Of a stretch of 36,077 nt of DNA, positions 17,020 through 25,079 are shown one piece after another; the first letter of the stretch is position 1, and each line of letters starts with the position of its first letter. The notes under the pieces are model-generated. The model ran no database searches. It had not been told where the DNA came from and saw only the letters and a program-made list of their open reading frames with translations. The position numbers were made by a program, and so were the translations under genes. The stretch is from Clostridiales bacterium (GTDB lineage: Bacteria > Bacillota > Clostridia > Christensenellales > Aristaeellaceae). The stretch is from contig JAAYEI010000069.1 in assembly GCA_012728815.1 (NCBI GenBank), forward strand, positions 1-36,077, written 5' to 3'.

Positions 17020-18021
17020 TTATAAGATCGCGAAGGCCTCGGGCATGAACAGCTGACGGAACAGCCGGATGGCATAGCGGTCGGTCATGGACGCGATAAA
17101 GTCGGTGACCGCGCGGGGCACCCCCTCCTCCCGGGCGATGGCCAGAAACTCCGCCGGCATGCGCTCAGGCGCGTCCGAAAAATACTCAAACAGGCGCTTG
17201 AGGATGAAATCGCATTTCTGCTCCTCCTCGCTTCGCCAGGAATCCTGGTACACATGTTCAAACAGGAAGGCGCGCATGCTGTCGGTGGCCTCTTGCACCC
17301 GGGGGCTGGAGAGGATTTCGTTGCGCCCCTGGCTGTTCCTGATGATGTCGGTGATCATGGTGTCAATGCGCTCGCCATGGGTCTGGCCCAGCACGGCGAT
17401 GGCGTCCTGGGGCAACTGGTCGGCACTGAGCAGGCCCGCGCGCATGGCGTCATCGATGTCGTGGTTGATGTAGGCGATGCGGTCGGACCTGGCGACCACC
17501 CTGCCCTCCAGGCTGGCTGCCTGCAGGCTGCCGGAATGGTTGCCAATACCGTTTCTGACCTCCCAGGTGAGGTTGAGGCCCTGGCCGCCCTCCAGCTTGT
17601 CCACCATGCGCAGGCTTTGGTGGTAATGCTTGAAGCCGCCGGGGTTCAACTCGTTGAGGGTGCGTTCACCGATGTGGCCAAAGGGGGTGTGCCCCAGGTC
17701 GTGCGCCAGGGCGATGGCCTCCGTCAGGTCCTCATTCAGGCGCAGCCCGCGGGCGATGGTGCGCGCAACCTGGGCCACCTCCAGCGTGTGGGTGAGCCGG
17801 GTGCGGTAGTGATCGCCCTCCGGCGCCAGGAAGACCTGGGTCTTGAACTGCAGCCGGCGAAAGCCTTTGGAGTGGATGACGCGGTCACGGTCTCTTTGGA
17901 ACTCGGTGCGGGTGGTGTCGGGTGAAATCGGGCGCGCCCGGCCCCTGGTGTGGACGCTCTTGGCGGCGAATTCAGACAAGTTGACCAGCTCAGCCTGCTC
18001 CAGCATTTCCCTGACGGTCAC
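17020..18021 (-). CDS. dgt: Deoxyguanosinetriphosphate triphosphohydrolase-like HD protein
   Basis: This dNTPase-type HD hydrolase releases triphosphate from dNTPs, most likely keeping nucleotide pools in check next to primase. It has 333 residues. The N-terminal RTEFQRDRDRVIHSKGFRRL and the metal site RLTHTLEVAQ (His78), AHDLGHTPFGH (His107-Asp108) and later RIAYINHDIDDA are all present. The short form matches the Bacillota dGTPase-like proteins rather than the 505-residue E. coli enzyme. The GTG at 18021 follows AGGAGG by eight bases. It is the first gene of the dnaG-rpoD unit. A TATGAT -10-like element lies at 18054-18059 but has no convincing -35. Confidence 0.94.
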   Translation of the reverse strand: MTVREMLEQAELVNLSEFAAKSVHTRGRARPISPDTTRTEFQRDRDRVIHSKGFRRLQFKTQVFLAPEGDHYRTRLTHTLEVAQVARTIARGLRLNEDLTEAIALAHDLGHTPFGHIGERTLNELNPGGFKHYHQSLRMVDKLEGGQGLNLTWEVRNGIGNHSGSLQAASLEGRVVARSDRIAYINHDIDDAMRAGLLSADQLPQDAIAVLGQTHGERIDTMITDIIRNSQGRNEILSSPRVQEATDSMRAFLFEHVYQDSWRSEEEQKCDFILKRLFEYFSDAPERMPAEFLAIAREEGVPRAVTDFIASMTDRYAIRLFRQLFMPEAFAIL

Positions 18022-18086
18022 GATGTGTTCCTCCTGATGTGCGCTCCATCCCTATCATACCCGCTGCTGGCTGCGCTTATCCGCGC

Positions 18087-18108
18087 AAAAGAACCGCCCG
18101 GCGGGCGG
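18087..18108 (-). terminator. Terminator after trmD
   Basis: CCGCCC (18094-18099) and GGGCGG (18103-18108) form a GC stem. Read leftward it is followed by TTCTTTT. It closes the ylxM-to-trmD operon. rplS, which often follows trmD, is absent here. Confidence 0.65.
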
Positions 18109-18136
18109 CCAATCCTGTACACCGGCGGGGAGGCGG

Positions 18137-18865
18137 CTAAAAGCCCTGCTCACGCAGCCAGGCGCGCTCCTCATCCGTCAGCCGCGCCTGCGGCAGCAGG
18201 TCCGGCCGGCGCTGGGCGGTCACCAGCAAGCGCTGGCGGCGTCGCCACAGGTCAATCTGCGCGTGGTTGCCGCCCAGCAGCACCTCGGGCACCTCCAGGC
18301 CCTCAAACACCCGGGGGCGGGTGTACTGGGGGTATTCCAGCAGGTGGTCATCCGTGAAGCTTTCCTCCAGGGCGCTTTGCCCCTGGCCCAGCACACCCTC
18401 ACGCAGCCGCGCCACCGCGTCAATGAGCACCATGGCGGGCAGTTCGCCGCCGGTGAGCACATAGTCGCCGATGGACAGCTCCAGGTCAATGTAGCGCTGG
18501 CTGACGCGCTCATCGACCCCCTCGTAACGCCCGCAGACAATCAGCAGGGACTCCGCCTGGCTCAGCTTCTGCACCAGCTGCTGGGTCAGCAGCTGGCCAC
18601 GGGGGCTCATCAGCACGCGCAGGCCCTTGTAGGGCGCGGGGGCCAGCGCCTTGATGGCGTCCGCGATGGGCTGGGCGGTCATCAGCATGCCCGCCCCGCC
18701 GCCAAAGGGGTAGTCATCTGTGTTCTTGTGCTTGGCAGCGGAATAGGCGCGGATGTCACTCACGCGCACGTCCAGCAGGCCGGCCTGCCGCGCCCGCCCC
18801 ACCATGCTGGCCTCCAGGGCGCTGAACATCTCGGGGAAGATGGTGAGGACGTCAATCCTGAACAA
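18137..18865 (-). CDS. trmD: tRNA (guanine(37)-N(1))-methyltransferase
   Basis: TrmD makes m1G37 next to the anticodon and so prevents frameshifting. It has 242 residues with the family start FRIDVLTIFPEMF. The knotted SAM-binding region follows: AYSAAKHKNTDDYPFGGGAG, then LIVCGRYEGVDERV and SIGDYVLTGGELPAMVLIDA. The C-terminal LTDEERAWLREQ helix is also typical. The TTG start at 18865 follows GGAGG by six bases and lies 14 bases inside the end of rimM, so the two are coupled. Confidence 0.96.
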   Translation of the reverse strand: MFRIDVLTIFPEMFSALEASMVGRARQAGLLDVRVSDIRAYSAAKHKNTDDYPFGGGAGMLMTAQPIADAIKALAPAPYKGLRVLMSPRGQLLTQQLVQKLSQAESLLIVCGRYEGVDERVSQRYIDLELSIGDYVLTGGELPAMVLIDAVARLREGVLGQGQSALEESFTDDHLLEYPQYTRPRVFEGLEVPEVLLGGNHAQIDLWRRRQRLLVTAQRRPDLLPQARLTDEERAWLREQGF

Positions 18866-19391
18866 GGCTGACCTCCCAGAGCCGCTGCGCGTCCACCAGC
18901 ATATGCTTGCTGGCCACGTCCACCTCGAGCACGACCTGCAGCAGCGCCGGCACCAGCAGGCTGCCCTGCGGTGTTTGAACCACGTAGACATCGTTGGCGC
19001 CAGGCTGCAGCACATCCACCACTGTGCCAATCAGGGCACCTTCGGTGTCCACCATCCGGCAGCCAATCAAATCGGTGATGAAGTTCTCATGTTCGCCCAG
19101 GGGGACCGCCAGTTCCCGCGGCACATACAGCATCAGGCCGCGGCGCAGCTGGGCGGCCTCCACCGTGTTGTCCTCCCCCAGGTTCAGGTAGACAAAGCCG
19201 CCGCGCTGGCTGACCGCGCTGATGGCAAGCGGGACGAAGCCGCCGGCTTTGTCCTGGATGTAGACCGCGTCAAGGGCAGAAAAACGACCGGGGTCGTCTG
19301 TGTCCGGTCGGATTTTCACCTGGCCTTTGAGCCCCTGCGGCCGGAGGACCTGCCCGATGGACAGGTAATCCTCCAGTTGCCTGGGGTTCAT
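18852..19391 (-). CDS. rimM: Ribosome maturation factor RimM
   Basis: RimM helps assemble the 30S head domain and binds S19. It has 179 residues. The N-terminal barrel (YLSIGQVLRPQGLKGQVKI) and the C-terminal PRC-barrel (IGCRMVDTEGALIGTVVDVL, then LLVPALLQVVLEVDV) are both present. The ATG overlaps the khpA stop as ATGA. Confidence 0.95.
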   Translation of the reverse strand: MNPRQLEDYLSIGQVLRPQGLKGQVKIRPDTDDPGRFSALDAVYIQDKAGGFVPLAISAVSQRGGFVYLNLGEDNTVEAAQLRRGLMLYVPRELAVPLGEHENFITDLIGCRMVDTEGALIGTVVDVLQPGANDVYVVQTPQGSLLVPALLQVVLEVDVASKHMLVDAQRLWEVSLVQD

Positions 19392-19615
19392 TGGATTTCC
19401 ACGAACACGGGCTTGCCGCCCTTTTCCGTCGCCGCCTTGACCAGGCTGCGGATGGCCTTGGCGATGCGGCCCTGCCTGCCAATCACCTTGCCCATGTCGT
19501 CCGGGGCCACGTTCAGCTCAAGGATGATGGCCTCCGGCCCTTCTGTCTGGGTGACCTGCACCTCATCGGGCTGGTCCACCAGCGAGCGCGCCAGGAACAA
19601 TACCAGCTCTCTCAT
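19388..19615 (-). CDS. khpA: KH-domain RNA-binding protein KhpA
   Basis: KhpA is a small RNA chaperone-like protein that pairs with KhpB/Jag in many Gram-positives. It has 75 residues with a single KH domain and the GRQG loop in GKVIGRQGRIAKAIRSLV. The ATG at 19615 is preferred over an in-frame TTG 18 bases upstream because the protein then begins MRELVLFLARSLVD, as homologues do; GAGG lies just before it. It sits between rpsP and rimM as usual. Confidence 0.94.
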   Translation of the reverse strand: MRELVLFLARSLVDQPDEVQVTQTEGPEAIILELNVAPDDMGKVIGRQGRIAKAIRSLVKAATEKGGKPVFVEIQ

Positions 19616-19622
19616 GCCTGCC

Positions 19623-19871
19623 TCAGCCTTCAATCGCGCCGGTCTTTTTCAGCAGGATGCGCACGGTGTCCGAGGGCTGGGCGCCGTTTTTCATCCAGGC
19701 GACCGCCTTCTCATTGTCGATTTTGATTTCAGCCGGGTTCTTCATCGGGTCGTAGGTGCCGATTTCCTCAATGAAGCTGCCGTCCCTGGGGTTGCGCTCG
19801 TCTGTGACGACAACGCGGTAGAAGGGATGCTTTTTCATGCCCATCCTTTTCAAACGGATCTTGACTGCCAT
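19623..19871 (-). CDS. rpsP: 30S ribosomal protein S16
   Basis: S16 is an assembly protein of the small ribosomal subunit. Its 82 residues start [20 protein letters not shown] and contain [12 protein letters not shown] and [16 protein letters not shown], the family core. The ATG at 19871 follows GAGGAGG. It lies between ffh and khpA, with 53 bases to ffh in which I see no site. Confidence 0.97.
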   Translation of the reverse strand: MAVKIRLKRMGMKKHPFYRVVVTDERNPRDGSFIEEIGTYDPMKNPAEIKIDNEKAVAWMKNGAQPSDTVRILLKKTGAIEG

Positions 19872-19924
19872 GGGGTTCCTCCTCAAAATTGGTATCTATG
19901 GAAATCAGTGGGTGCTGACATCCG

Positions 19925-21253
19925 CTACATGAATGGCATGCCCCGCATGCCGCGCGCCAGGCCACGCTTGTTGCCCATCATCTGCTTGAGCATCTTGCGC
20001 ATCTGGTCAAACTGGCGCATCAACTGGTTCACATCGGCCACCGTCACCCCGGCCCCCGCGGCGATGCGCCGGCGGCGGCTGGCGTTGAGGATGTCCGGGT
20101 TGCGGCGCTCCCGCTTGGTCATGCTGCGGATGATGGCCTCGGGCTTTTTCATGGCGTCATCATCCACTTCCACGTTTTTCAGCTTGTTGCCAACGCCCGG
20201 CAGCATGCCCAGCACATTTTGCAGCGGGCCCATTTTTTTCAGCTGCTGCATCTGTTCCAGGAAGTCGTCCAGGCTCAGCTCCTGCGGCTGCTTGCGCGCG
20301 GCCTTTTCGGCCTCCTGCAGGTCAAAGGATTCACTGGCCTTTTCAATCAGGGTGAGCACATCGCCCATGCCCAGGATGCGTGAGGCCATGCGGTCCGGGT
20401 GGAAGGGCTCAAAATCACTCAGCTTTTCGCCCGTGCCGGCAAACTTGATCGGCTTGCCGGTGACCGCGCGGGTGGACAGGGCGGCACCGCCGCGGGTATC
20501 GCTGTCCAGTTTGGTGATGATGATGCCGTCAATGCCCAGCTTCTCGTTGAAGGTCTGCGCCACGTTGACCGCGTCCTGGCCGGTCATGGCGTCCACCGTG
20601 AGCAAAATCTCCTGCGGGCGCACGGCCGCCTTGATGCGGGCCAGTTCGTCCATCAGCTCCTCATCAATGTGGAGCCGCCCGGCGGTGTCGATGATGAGCA
20701 CGTCATTGCCGTAGTAGCGCGCGTGCTCCACCGCCTGCTGGGAGGTGAGCACCGGGTCCTGGGTGCCCTTCTCAAACACCTGCACGCCCGCCTTCTCCCC
20801 CACCACCTGCAGCTGCTTGATGGCAGCGGGGCGGTAGATGTCGCAGGCAGCCAGCAGCGGTTTTTTGTCGGTCTTCTTCAGGTAGGCGGCCAGCTTGCCG
20901 GCCATGGTGGTCTTGCCCGCGCCCTGCAGGCCGCAGAGCAGGTAAATGGTGGGCACGGAGGAGGACCAGGTGAGCCGTGCGTTGGCGCCGCCCATCAGCC
21001 GGGTCAGCTCCTCATTGACAATCTTGATGACCTGCTGGCCGGCGTTGAGGGAGGCCAGAATCTCCGCCCCCACGGCGCGGTCGGTGACCGCCTTGATAAA
21101 GTCCTTGACCACCAGGTAGTTGACATCGGCCTCCAGCAGCGCCATGCGCACCTCGCGCATGGCCTCCTTGATGTTGGCCTCGTTGAGCTTGCCTTTTCCG
21201 GTCAGCTTTTTGAAGGCGCGTTGGAGTTTGTCAGACAGGCTGTCAAATGCCAT
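19925..21253 (-). CDS. ffh: Signal recognition particle protein Ffh (SRP54)
   Basis: Ffh is the GTPase of the SRP; with 4.5S/SRP RNA it brings nascent membrane proteins to FtsY. It has 442 residues: a helical N domain, then the G domain with LCGLQGAGKTTMAGKLA, TAACDIYRPAA-like ACDIYRPAAI, DTAGRLHID, and TKLDSDTRGGAALS. The M domain has a methionine-rich end (FDQMRKMLKQMMGNKR, GMRGMPFM) that binds signal sequences and RNA. The ATG lies 11 bases inside ylxM. The SRP RNA gene is not in this window. Confidence 0.98.
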   Translation of the reverse strand: MAFDSLSDKLQRAFKKLTGKGKLNEANIKEAMREVRMALLEADVNYLVVKDFIKAVTDRAVGAEILASLNAGQQVIKIVNEELTRLMGGANARLTWSSSVPTIYLLCGLQGAGKTTMAGKLAAYLKKTDKKPLLAACDIYRPAAIKQLQVVGEKAGVQVFEKGTQDPVLTSQQAVEHARYYGNDVLIIDTAGRLHIDEELMDELARIKAAVRPQEILLTVDAMTGQDAVNVAQTFNEKLGIDGIIITKLDSDTRGGAALSTRAVTGKPIKFAGTGEKLSDFEPFHPDRMASRILGMGDVLTLIEKASESFDLQEAEKAARKQPQELSLDDFLEQMQQLKKMGPLQNVLGMLPGVGNKLKNVEVDDDAMKKPEAIIRSMTKRERRNPDILNASRRRRIAAGAGVTVADVNQLMRQFDQMRKMLKQMMGNKRGLARGMRGMPFM

Positions 21254-21623
21254 CTTTACCGCCCTCCCCCACTTCCCCTTCGCCCAGCGTGGCGAGGGCT
21301 TGTTCCAGGTATTGCTGTGTGTCCGGGCTGGCTTTCACCCGGCGCAGCAGGTCCCGGCAGGCCTGCACCTGCTCGCGCGTGCGGATGAAGCTTTGAAACA
21401 GCTGCAGATGGCTTTCCAGCTCATCCAGCCGCTCATAAGCGCGGTTGAGGTTGTCGCTCACCGCCTGGCGGGAGATGGACAGCTGCCCCGCGATTTCAGA
21501 CAGGGACAGGTCCTCATCGCAGTAAAGCTCCAGCAGCGCCTGCTGGCGGTCCGTGAGCAAGGGCGCGTAAAAAGCGGCCAGCATGCCATAGCCCACCTTC
21601 TTGTTCAGCCGGTTCTTGCCCAT
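21243..21623 (-). CDS. ylxM: YlxM-family putative DNA-binding protein, SRP-associated
   Basis: The protein has 126 residues. A helix-turn-helix like sigma region 4 is visible: LTDRQQALLELYCDEDLSLS, then EIAGQLSISRQAVSDNLNRA. YlxM always sits before ffh in Bacillota and has been shown in related species to affect SRP GTPase activity; that role is carried over by homology. The ATG at 21623 follows GGAGG by six bases. It is the first gene of the operon, 31 bases from an exact consensus -10. Confidence 0.9.
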   Translation of the reverse strand: MGKNRLNKKVGYGMLAAFYAPLLTDRQQALLELYCDEDLSLSEIAGQLSISRQAVSDNLNRAYERLDELESHLQLFQSFIRTREQVQACRDLLRRVKASPDTQQYLEQALATLGEGEVGEGGKDGI

Positions 21624-21653
21624 GGTCCACCTCCAAAGCGATACACAAAGCGC

Positions 21654-21681
21654 ATTATACACCGCGCCGGAAAAATGTCAA
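21654..21681 (-). promoter_or_regulatory. Consensus promoter of the ylxM-ffh-rpsP-khpA-rimM-trmD operon
   Basis: On the minus strand TTGACA (21681-21676) and TATAAT (21659-21654) match the sigma-A consensus at all twelve positions with a 16-base spacer. Start is predicted near 21647, giving a leader of about 24 bases. It is among the strongest promoters visible here, as expected for ribosomal and SRP genes. Confidence 0.9.
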
Positions 21682-21697
21682 GCGTTGGTCCTTGACA
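21676..21697. repeat. Inverted repeat covering the -35 of the ylxM promoter
   Basis: TGTCAAG (21676-21682) and CTTGACA (21691-21697) are exact inverted copies around eight bases. One arm is the -35 hexamer itself. It could be a regulator site, or a chance product of two TTGACA-like hexamers. Confidence 0.35.
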
Positions 21698-21732
21698 GCT
21701 GCCCGGAAAACGGATACAGCCCCAAGCTGGGG

Positions 21733-22896
21733 TTATGGTGTGATTTTCAGCAGCTCAGCCTGTGTCACCGCGCGGTCCAGCATGGCGTCCAGCTGTCCCT
21801 CCTCCAGCAGCGGCTGTTCGGCGCGCTGCGCCTGACGCAGGCTGGGGTGGGTGACCGGGTGGCGCGGGGTGAACACGGTGCAGCAATCCTCATAGGGCAG
21901 GATGGAGGTCTCATAGCTGCCAATGGCCTGGGCCTCGCGGATGATTTCCAGCTTGTCCGTGCCAATGAGCGGGCGGAACACCGGGCTGTCCACCACCGCG
22001 TCGGTGCAGGCCAGGGCCTGCAGGGTCTGGCTGGCCACCTGGCCGATGCTCTCCCCGGTGATCAGCGCCAGCGCCTTGTCCCGCGTGGCCAGCCTTTGGG
22101 CGATGCGCATCATGCAGCGGCGCATGATCAGGGTGGTGAAATCCTCCGGGCAGCGCTGGTGAATGGCCTGCTGGATTTCGGTAAAGGGCACCACGTGCAG
22201 GCGGACCTCCCCGCAAAAGCCAGCCAGGACACGCGCCAGGGTGATGACCTTGTCCTTGACCTGCTCCCCGGTGTAGGGAAAGGAATGGAAGTAGACCGCG
22301 CTGAGCGCGACCCCCCGCCGGGCGACACGGTAGCCGGCCACGGGGCTGTCGATGCCGCCGGAGAGAAGCAGCATGGCCCGCCCGCTGCTGCCGCTGGGCA
22401 GCCCGCCGGCGCCCGGATAGCTGCGCACATACAGCAAGGCCTGGTCACGGATTTCAATCTGCAGCTCATGCTCCGGGGTTTTGACATCCACCCGCAGCTG
22501 CGGATGCTGCTGCAGGATAAAGCCCCCCGCCTGGGCCGCGATCAGCGGTGAGTCCAATGGATAGCGCTTGTCCGCGCGCCTAGCCAGCACCTTGAAGCTG
22601 CCGGACAGGCCATCCATCATCCGGGCAGCCTGCGCGCAAATGGCGCCAAAATCTTCCTTGTCCATCGCGATCGCCGGGCTGACCGCGTGCACGCCAAACA
22701 CCTTCTGGATGCCCTGGATGCAGGCCGCTTCATCGTCGTAGCCGCTCACAAAAATGCGGCTGTCATGCAGCCGGGCCGTGGCGCCAAAAGGCGCGGCGGC
22801 CGCCCTGATGTTGCGCAGCAGCAAGCGCTGAAAATAAGGCCGGTTCTGGCCTTTCAGGTGCACTTCGGCATATTTGACCAGCAACAGTTGTTCCAT
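21733..22896 (-). CDS. thiI: tRNA 4-thiouridine synthase ThiI
   Basis: ThiI activates U8 of tRNA with ATP and inserts sulfur to give s4U; it can also supply sulfur for thiazole. It has 387 residues: an N-terminal ferredoxin-like part and THUMP domain (about 1-165), then the PP-loop LLLSGGIDSPVAGY (SGGIDS at 179-184) and TGESIGQVASQTLQAL. There is no C-terminal rhodanese domain, so sulfur must come directly from the desulfurase upstream; a CC pair in EDCCTVFTP may take part. The gene starts 9 bases after that desulfurase ends. The ribosome site is weak (AGGATAGACGG), which suggests coupling. Confidence 0.95.
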   Translation of the reverse strand: MEQLLLVKYAEVHLKGQNRPYFQRLLLRNIRAAAAPFGATARLHDSRIFVSGYDDEAACIQGIQKVFGVHAVSPAIAMDKEDFGAICAQAARMMDGLSGSFKVLARRADKRYPLDSPLIAAQAGGFILQQHPQLRVDVKTPEHELQIEIRDQALLYVRSYPGAGGLPSGSSGRAMLLLSGGIDSPVAGYRVARRGVALSAVYFHSFPYTGEQVKDKVITLARVLAGFCGEVRLHVVPFTEIQQAIHQRCPEDFTTLIMRRCMMRIAQRLATRDKALALITGESIGQVASQTLQALACTDAVVDSPVFRPLIGTDKLEIIREAQAIGSYETSILPYEDCCTVFTPRHPVTHPSLRQAQRAEQPLLEEGQLDAMLDRAVTQAELLKITP

Positions 22897-22905
22897 CCGT
22901 CTATC

Positions 22906-24045
22906 CTATCTTCTGGTGTAGGGTTTCAGTTCCGTGTAGGCCTCGGCACAGGCCTGGACGGCCGTATCGATGTCCTCCTTGGTGGTCTGGTGGCTGAGGC
23001 TGAAGCGCAGCGCGCTGTCCTGCCGTTTGCGGGCAACCCCCATACCCTGCAAGGTAAGGCTTGGCTTGCGTGAACGCGCCGCGCAGGCAGAGCCCTGGCT
23101 GACCAGCACGCCCCGCGCTTCCAACGCGTGCATGAGGGTCTGCCCCTGCAAGGGGGGGAAGGACAGGTTCAGGATGTGCTCCACGGCCTGGTCCCCCTGG
23201 GGCTCCGGGCCATTGAGCACCAGGTCGGGCAAACGCCTGAGCAGCCCTTCATACAGGCGGACCTTCATCTGCCTGGTCTGGCGCGCGGACGGCCAGGCCT
23301 TGACCGCGGCTTCAAAGCCTGCAATACCGGCTGTGTTCTCCGTGCCCGCGCGCAGCCCCTCCTCCTGCTGGCCGCCCAGGATCTGCGGCTGAAGCCGCGC
23401 GCGGGCGCCCAGCGCCAGGGCACCCACACCCTTGGGGCCGTGCACCTTGTGGGCGGACAGGGTGCAGGAATCGATCCCGCCCCCCAGAAGCAGCGGCAGG
23501 CGCAAAAAGCCCTGCACGCCGTCCACATGCAGCAGGGCATCCGGGCACAGCTGATCGCGCAGGCGAACCAGGGCCTCAACCGGCTGGATGGCGCCCACCT
23601 CGTTGTTGACCTGCATCAAGCAAATCAGCAGCGTATCGCTTGTCATCAGCCGGCTGGCGGCGTCCAGGTCCAACAGGCCTTGCGCGTCAACGGGCAGCGG
23701 CAGCACCTCATGCCGCGCACGCAGGCTATGGCAGGCCTGGGCAACGCTGGGGTGCTCCACTGCGCTCAACAGCACGCGGCCCGGTTTGCGGGCATTTTGC
23801 AGCAGCCCCCGGATGGCCAGGTTGTTGGCCTCCGTCCCCCCAGAGGTGAACACCACCTGGCGGGCGCCCAGGCGGCTTGCCAGGCTAGCGCGGAAGGCCT
23901 CCATGGCTTTGCGCGCTTCATAGCCCGCGGCATACAGCGCCGAGGGGTTGAAATACTGCCGCGTCAGCGCCATTGTCATGGCAGCCACCGCCTCCGGCGC
24001 TGGCTGCGTGGTGGCTGCGTTATCCAGATAAATCAGGTTGCTCAA
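22906..24045 (-). CDS. Cysteine desulfurase (NifS/IscS-like), paired with ThiI
   Basis: This PLP enzyme takes sulfur from cysteine as a persulfide. It has 379 residues. Visible are YLDNAATT at the N-terminus, FTSGGTEANNLAI, His98 in SAVEHPS, VDGVQ, the PLP lysine Lys200 in SAHKVHGPKGVG, RAGTENTAG, and the catalytic Cys321 in SQGSACAARS. Its place directly before a rhodanese-less thiI suggests it is the dedicated sulfur donor for tRNA thiolation, as with NifZ in Bacillus; a general Fe-S role cannot be excluded. The start is a TTG at 24045 overlapping the previous stop as TTGA, chosen because the family begins right before YLDNAATT. Confidence 0.93.
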   Translation of the reverse strand: MSNLIYLDNAATTQPAPEAVAAMTMALTRQYFNPSALYAAGYEARKAMEAFRASLASRLGARQVVFTSGGTEANNLAIRGLLQNARKPGRVLLSAVEHPSVAQACHSLRARHEVLPLPVDAQGLLDLDAASRLMTSDTLLICLMQVNNEVGAIQPVEALVRLRDQLCPDALLHVDGVQGFLRLPLLLGGGIDSCTLSAHKVHGPKGVGALALGARARLQPQILGGQQEEGLRAGTENTAGIAGFEAAVKAWPSARQTRQMKVRLYEGLLRRLPDLVLNGPEPQGDQAVEHILNLSFPPLQGQTLMHALEARGVLVSQGSACAARSRKPSLTLQGMGVARKRQDSALRFSLSHQTTKEDIDTAVQACAEAYTELKPYTRR

Positions 24046-24602
24046 TTGGTTTGGAATTTGCCCTGCCCCACAAATTTCTTGATCAGATCCACCATTTCCT
24101 GGCTGGGCTCAATCACCATCAGGGACTTCTTGCTGTCTTTCACAAAGTAAAAATAGAACAGCTCGGCGTCGCGGTTCAGGAACCAGTTGAGCCGCACCAC
24201 CCCAGGGGTGTTCAGGTAGCGGTGGAAAGAACCGGAGCTGACCAGGCCACAGGCCTCCACGTTGCGGATGTTCATCGTGCCCAACGCCTTGCGCTTGCGG
24301 TTGTTGAACACCTGGGCAAAATCCATGGTGCCGTTGGTGAAGGTGTACTCATACTCCGTCCTGATGCGGTCCCTGAACAGGAAGAGCAGCACGGCCGCGG
24401 CAATCAGCAGCAGGGTAAGCAGCACATAAATCAGCATGCCCCCGCCAAGGCCCTGGGAAGAGATCAGCATCAGCACAGTCTGCAGCATGAACATGGCCAG
24501 CAGCCCGGACACCACCATGCTGATATTGGCCAGCGCCATCATGATGTTCTCCATCGTCTTGTTTTTGCGGGTGACAACCTCTTCCCTGAAATGATCCAGC
24601 AT
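24042..24602 (-). CDS. Two-helix membrane protein, DUF6106-like
   Basis: The protein has 186 residues. Two membrane helices (about 22-50 and 57-78) are followed by a cytoplasmic domain that begins RTEYEYTFTNGTMDFAQVFN and continues RKRKALGTMNIRNVEACGLV. The EYEYxxxNGxxDxxxI pattern is that of clostridial proteins filed as DUF6106, with a likely small beta-rich (PH-like) domain; this name is from memory and tentative. No function is known. The ATG at 24602 follows AGGAGG by seven bases, and the stop overlaps the desulfurase start. It is embedded in an operon with isoprenoid and tRNA genes. Confidence 0.65.
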   Translation of the reverse strand: MLDHFREEVVTRKNKTMENIMMALANISMVVSGLLAMFMLQTVLMLISSQGLGGGMLIYVLLTLLLIAAAVLLFLFRDRIRTEYEYTFTNGTMDFAQVFNNRKRKALGTMNIRNVEACGLVSSGSFHRYLNTPGVVRLNWFLNRDAELFYFYFVKDSKKSLMVIEPSQEMVDLIKKFVGQGKFQTN

Positions 24603-24613
24603 CCTGCTTCCTC

Positions 24614-25051
24614 CTATCTGAAAAATAGCGGCACCACCAGCCCAATCAAGGCGCCAAAGAAGGCCTCGGTGGGCGTGTGGCCAACCAGTTCCTGCAAGGT
24701 TTCATCCGTGAGGGGCTCCCCCTCCACCAGCATGCGGTGCAGGATCTTGTTGATGACCTTGCTCTGTTTGCCGGTGTGGTAGCGCACGCCCACCGCATCA
24801 TTGATGACAATGCCCGTCAGCGCGAAGGAAATGGCAAAGGCGGTGGAGGCCAGCCCCTCGCGAAAGGCAATCATGACCGTCAGCGCCACCACCACCGCGG
24901 TGTGTGCGCTGGGCATGCCGCCGTTGCTGTACAGCCTGCGCAGGTTAAGCTTGCGGTTGATGCGCCAGTCAATGATGGTTTTAAACACCTGCGCGATCAG
25001 CCAGGCGGTCATCGCGCAGAGCAAAATGCCATGTTCAATCAGTGCCTGCAA
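24614..25051 (-). CDS. Divergent PAP2-family membrane protein (YuiD-like, DUF212)
   Basis: The protein has 145 residues and about four membrane helices. Motifs are those of the divergent PAP2 family: YSNGGMPSAHTAVV, INDAVGVRYHTGKQ and LVGHTPTEAFFGA, corresponding to the three phosphatase signature blocks. A lipid phosphatase role on prenyl or phosphatidyl phosphates is possible, which would fit its place after ispA, but it is not established. The TTG start at 25051 follows GGGAGG by five bases; the next ATG would remove the first helix. Confidence 0.88.
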   Translation of the reverse strand: MQALIEHGILLCAMTAWLIAQVFKTIIDWRINRKLNLRRLYSNGGMPSAHTAVVVALTVMIAFREGLASTAFAISFALTGIVINDAVGVRYHTGKQSKVINKILHRMLVEGEPLTDETLQELVGHTPTEAFFGALIGLVVPLFFR

Positions 25052-25079
25052 GGCTACCTCCCAAAATCTTGATACCCCA

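Noticed and set aside
18753-20714. Very long rightward open frame opposite trmD, rimM, rpsP and ffh
   Set aside because: Four recognised genes occupy the other strand. The translation is low in motifs and rich in Arg, Ser and His, as expected for antisense frames in GC-rich DNA.
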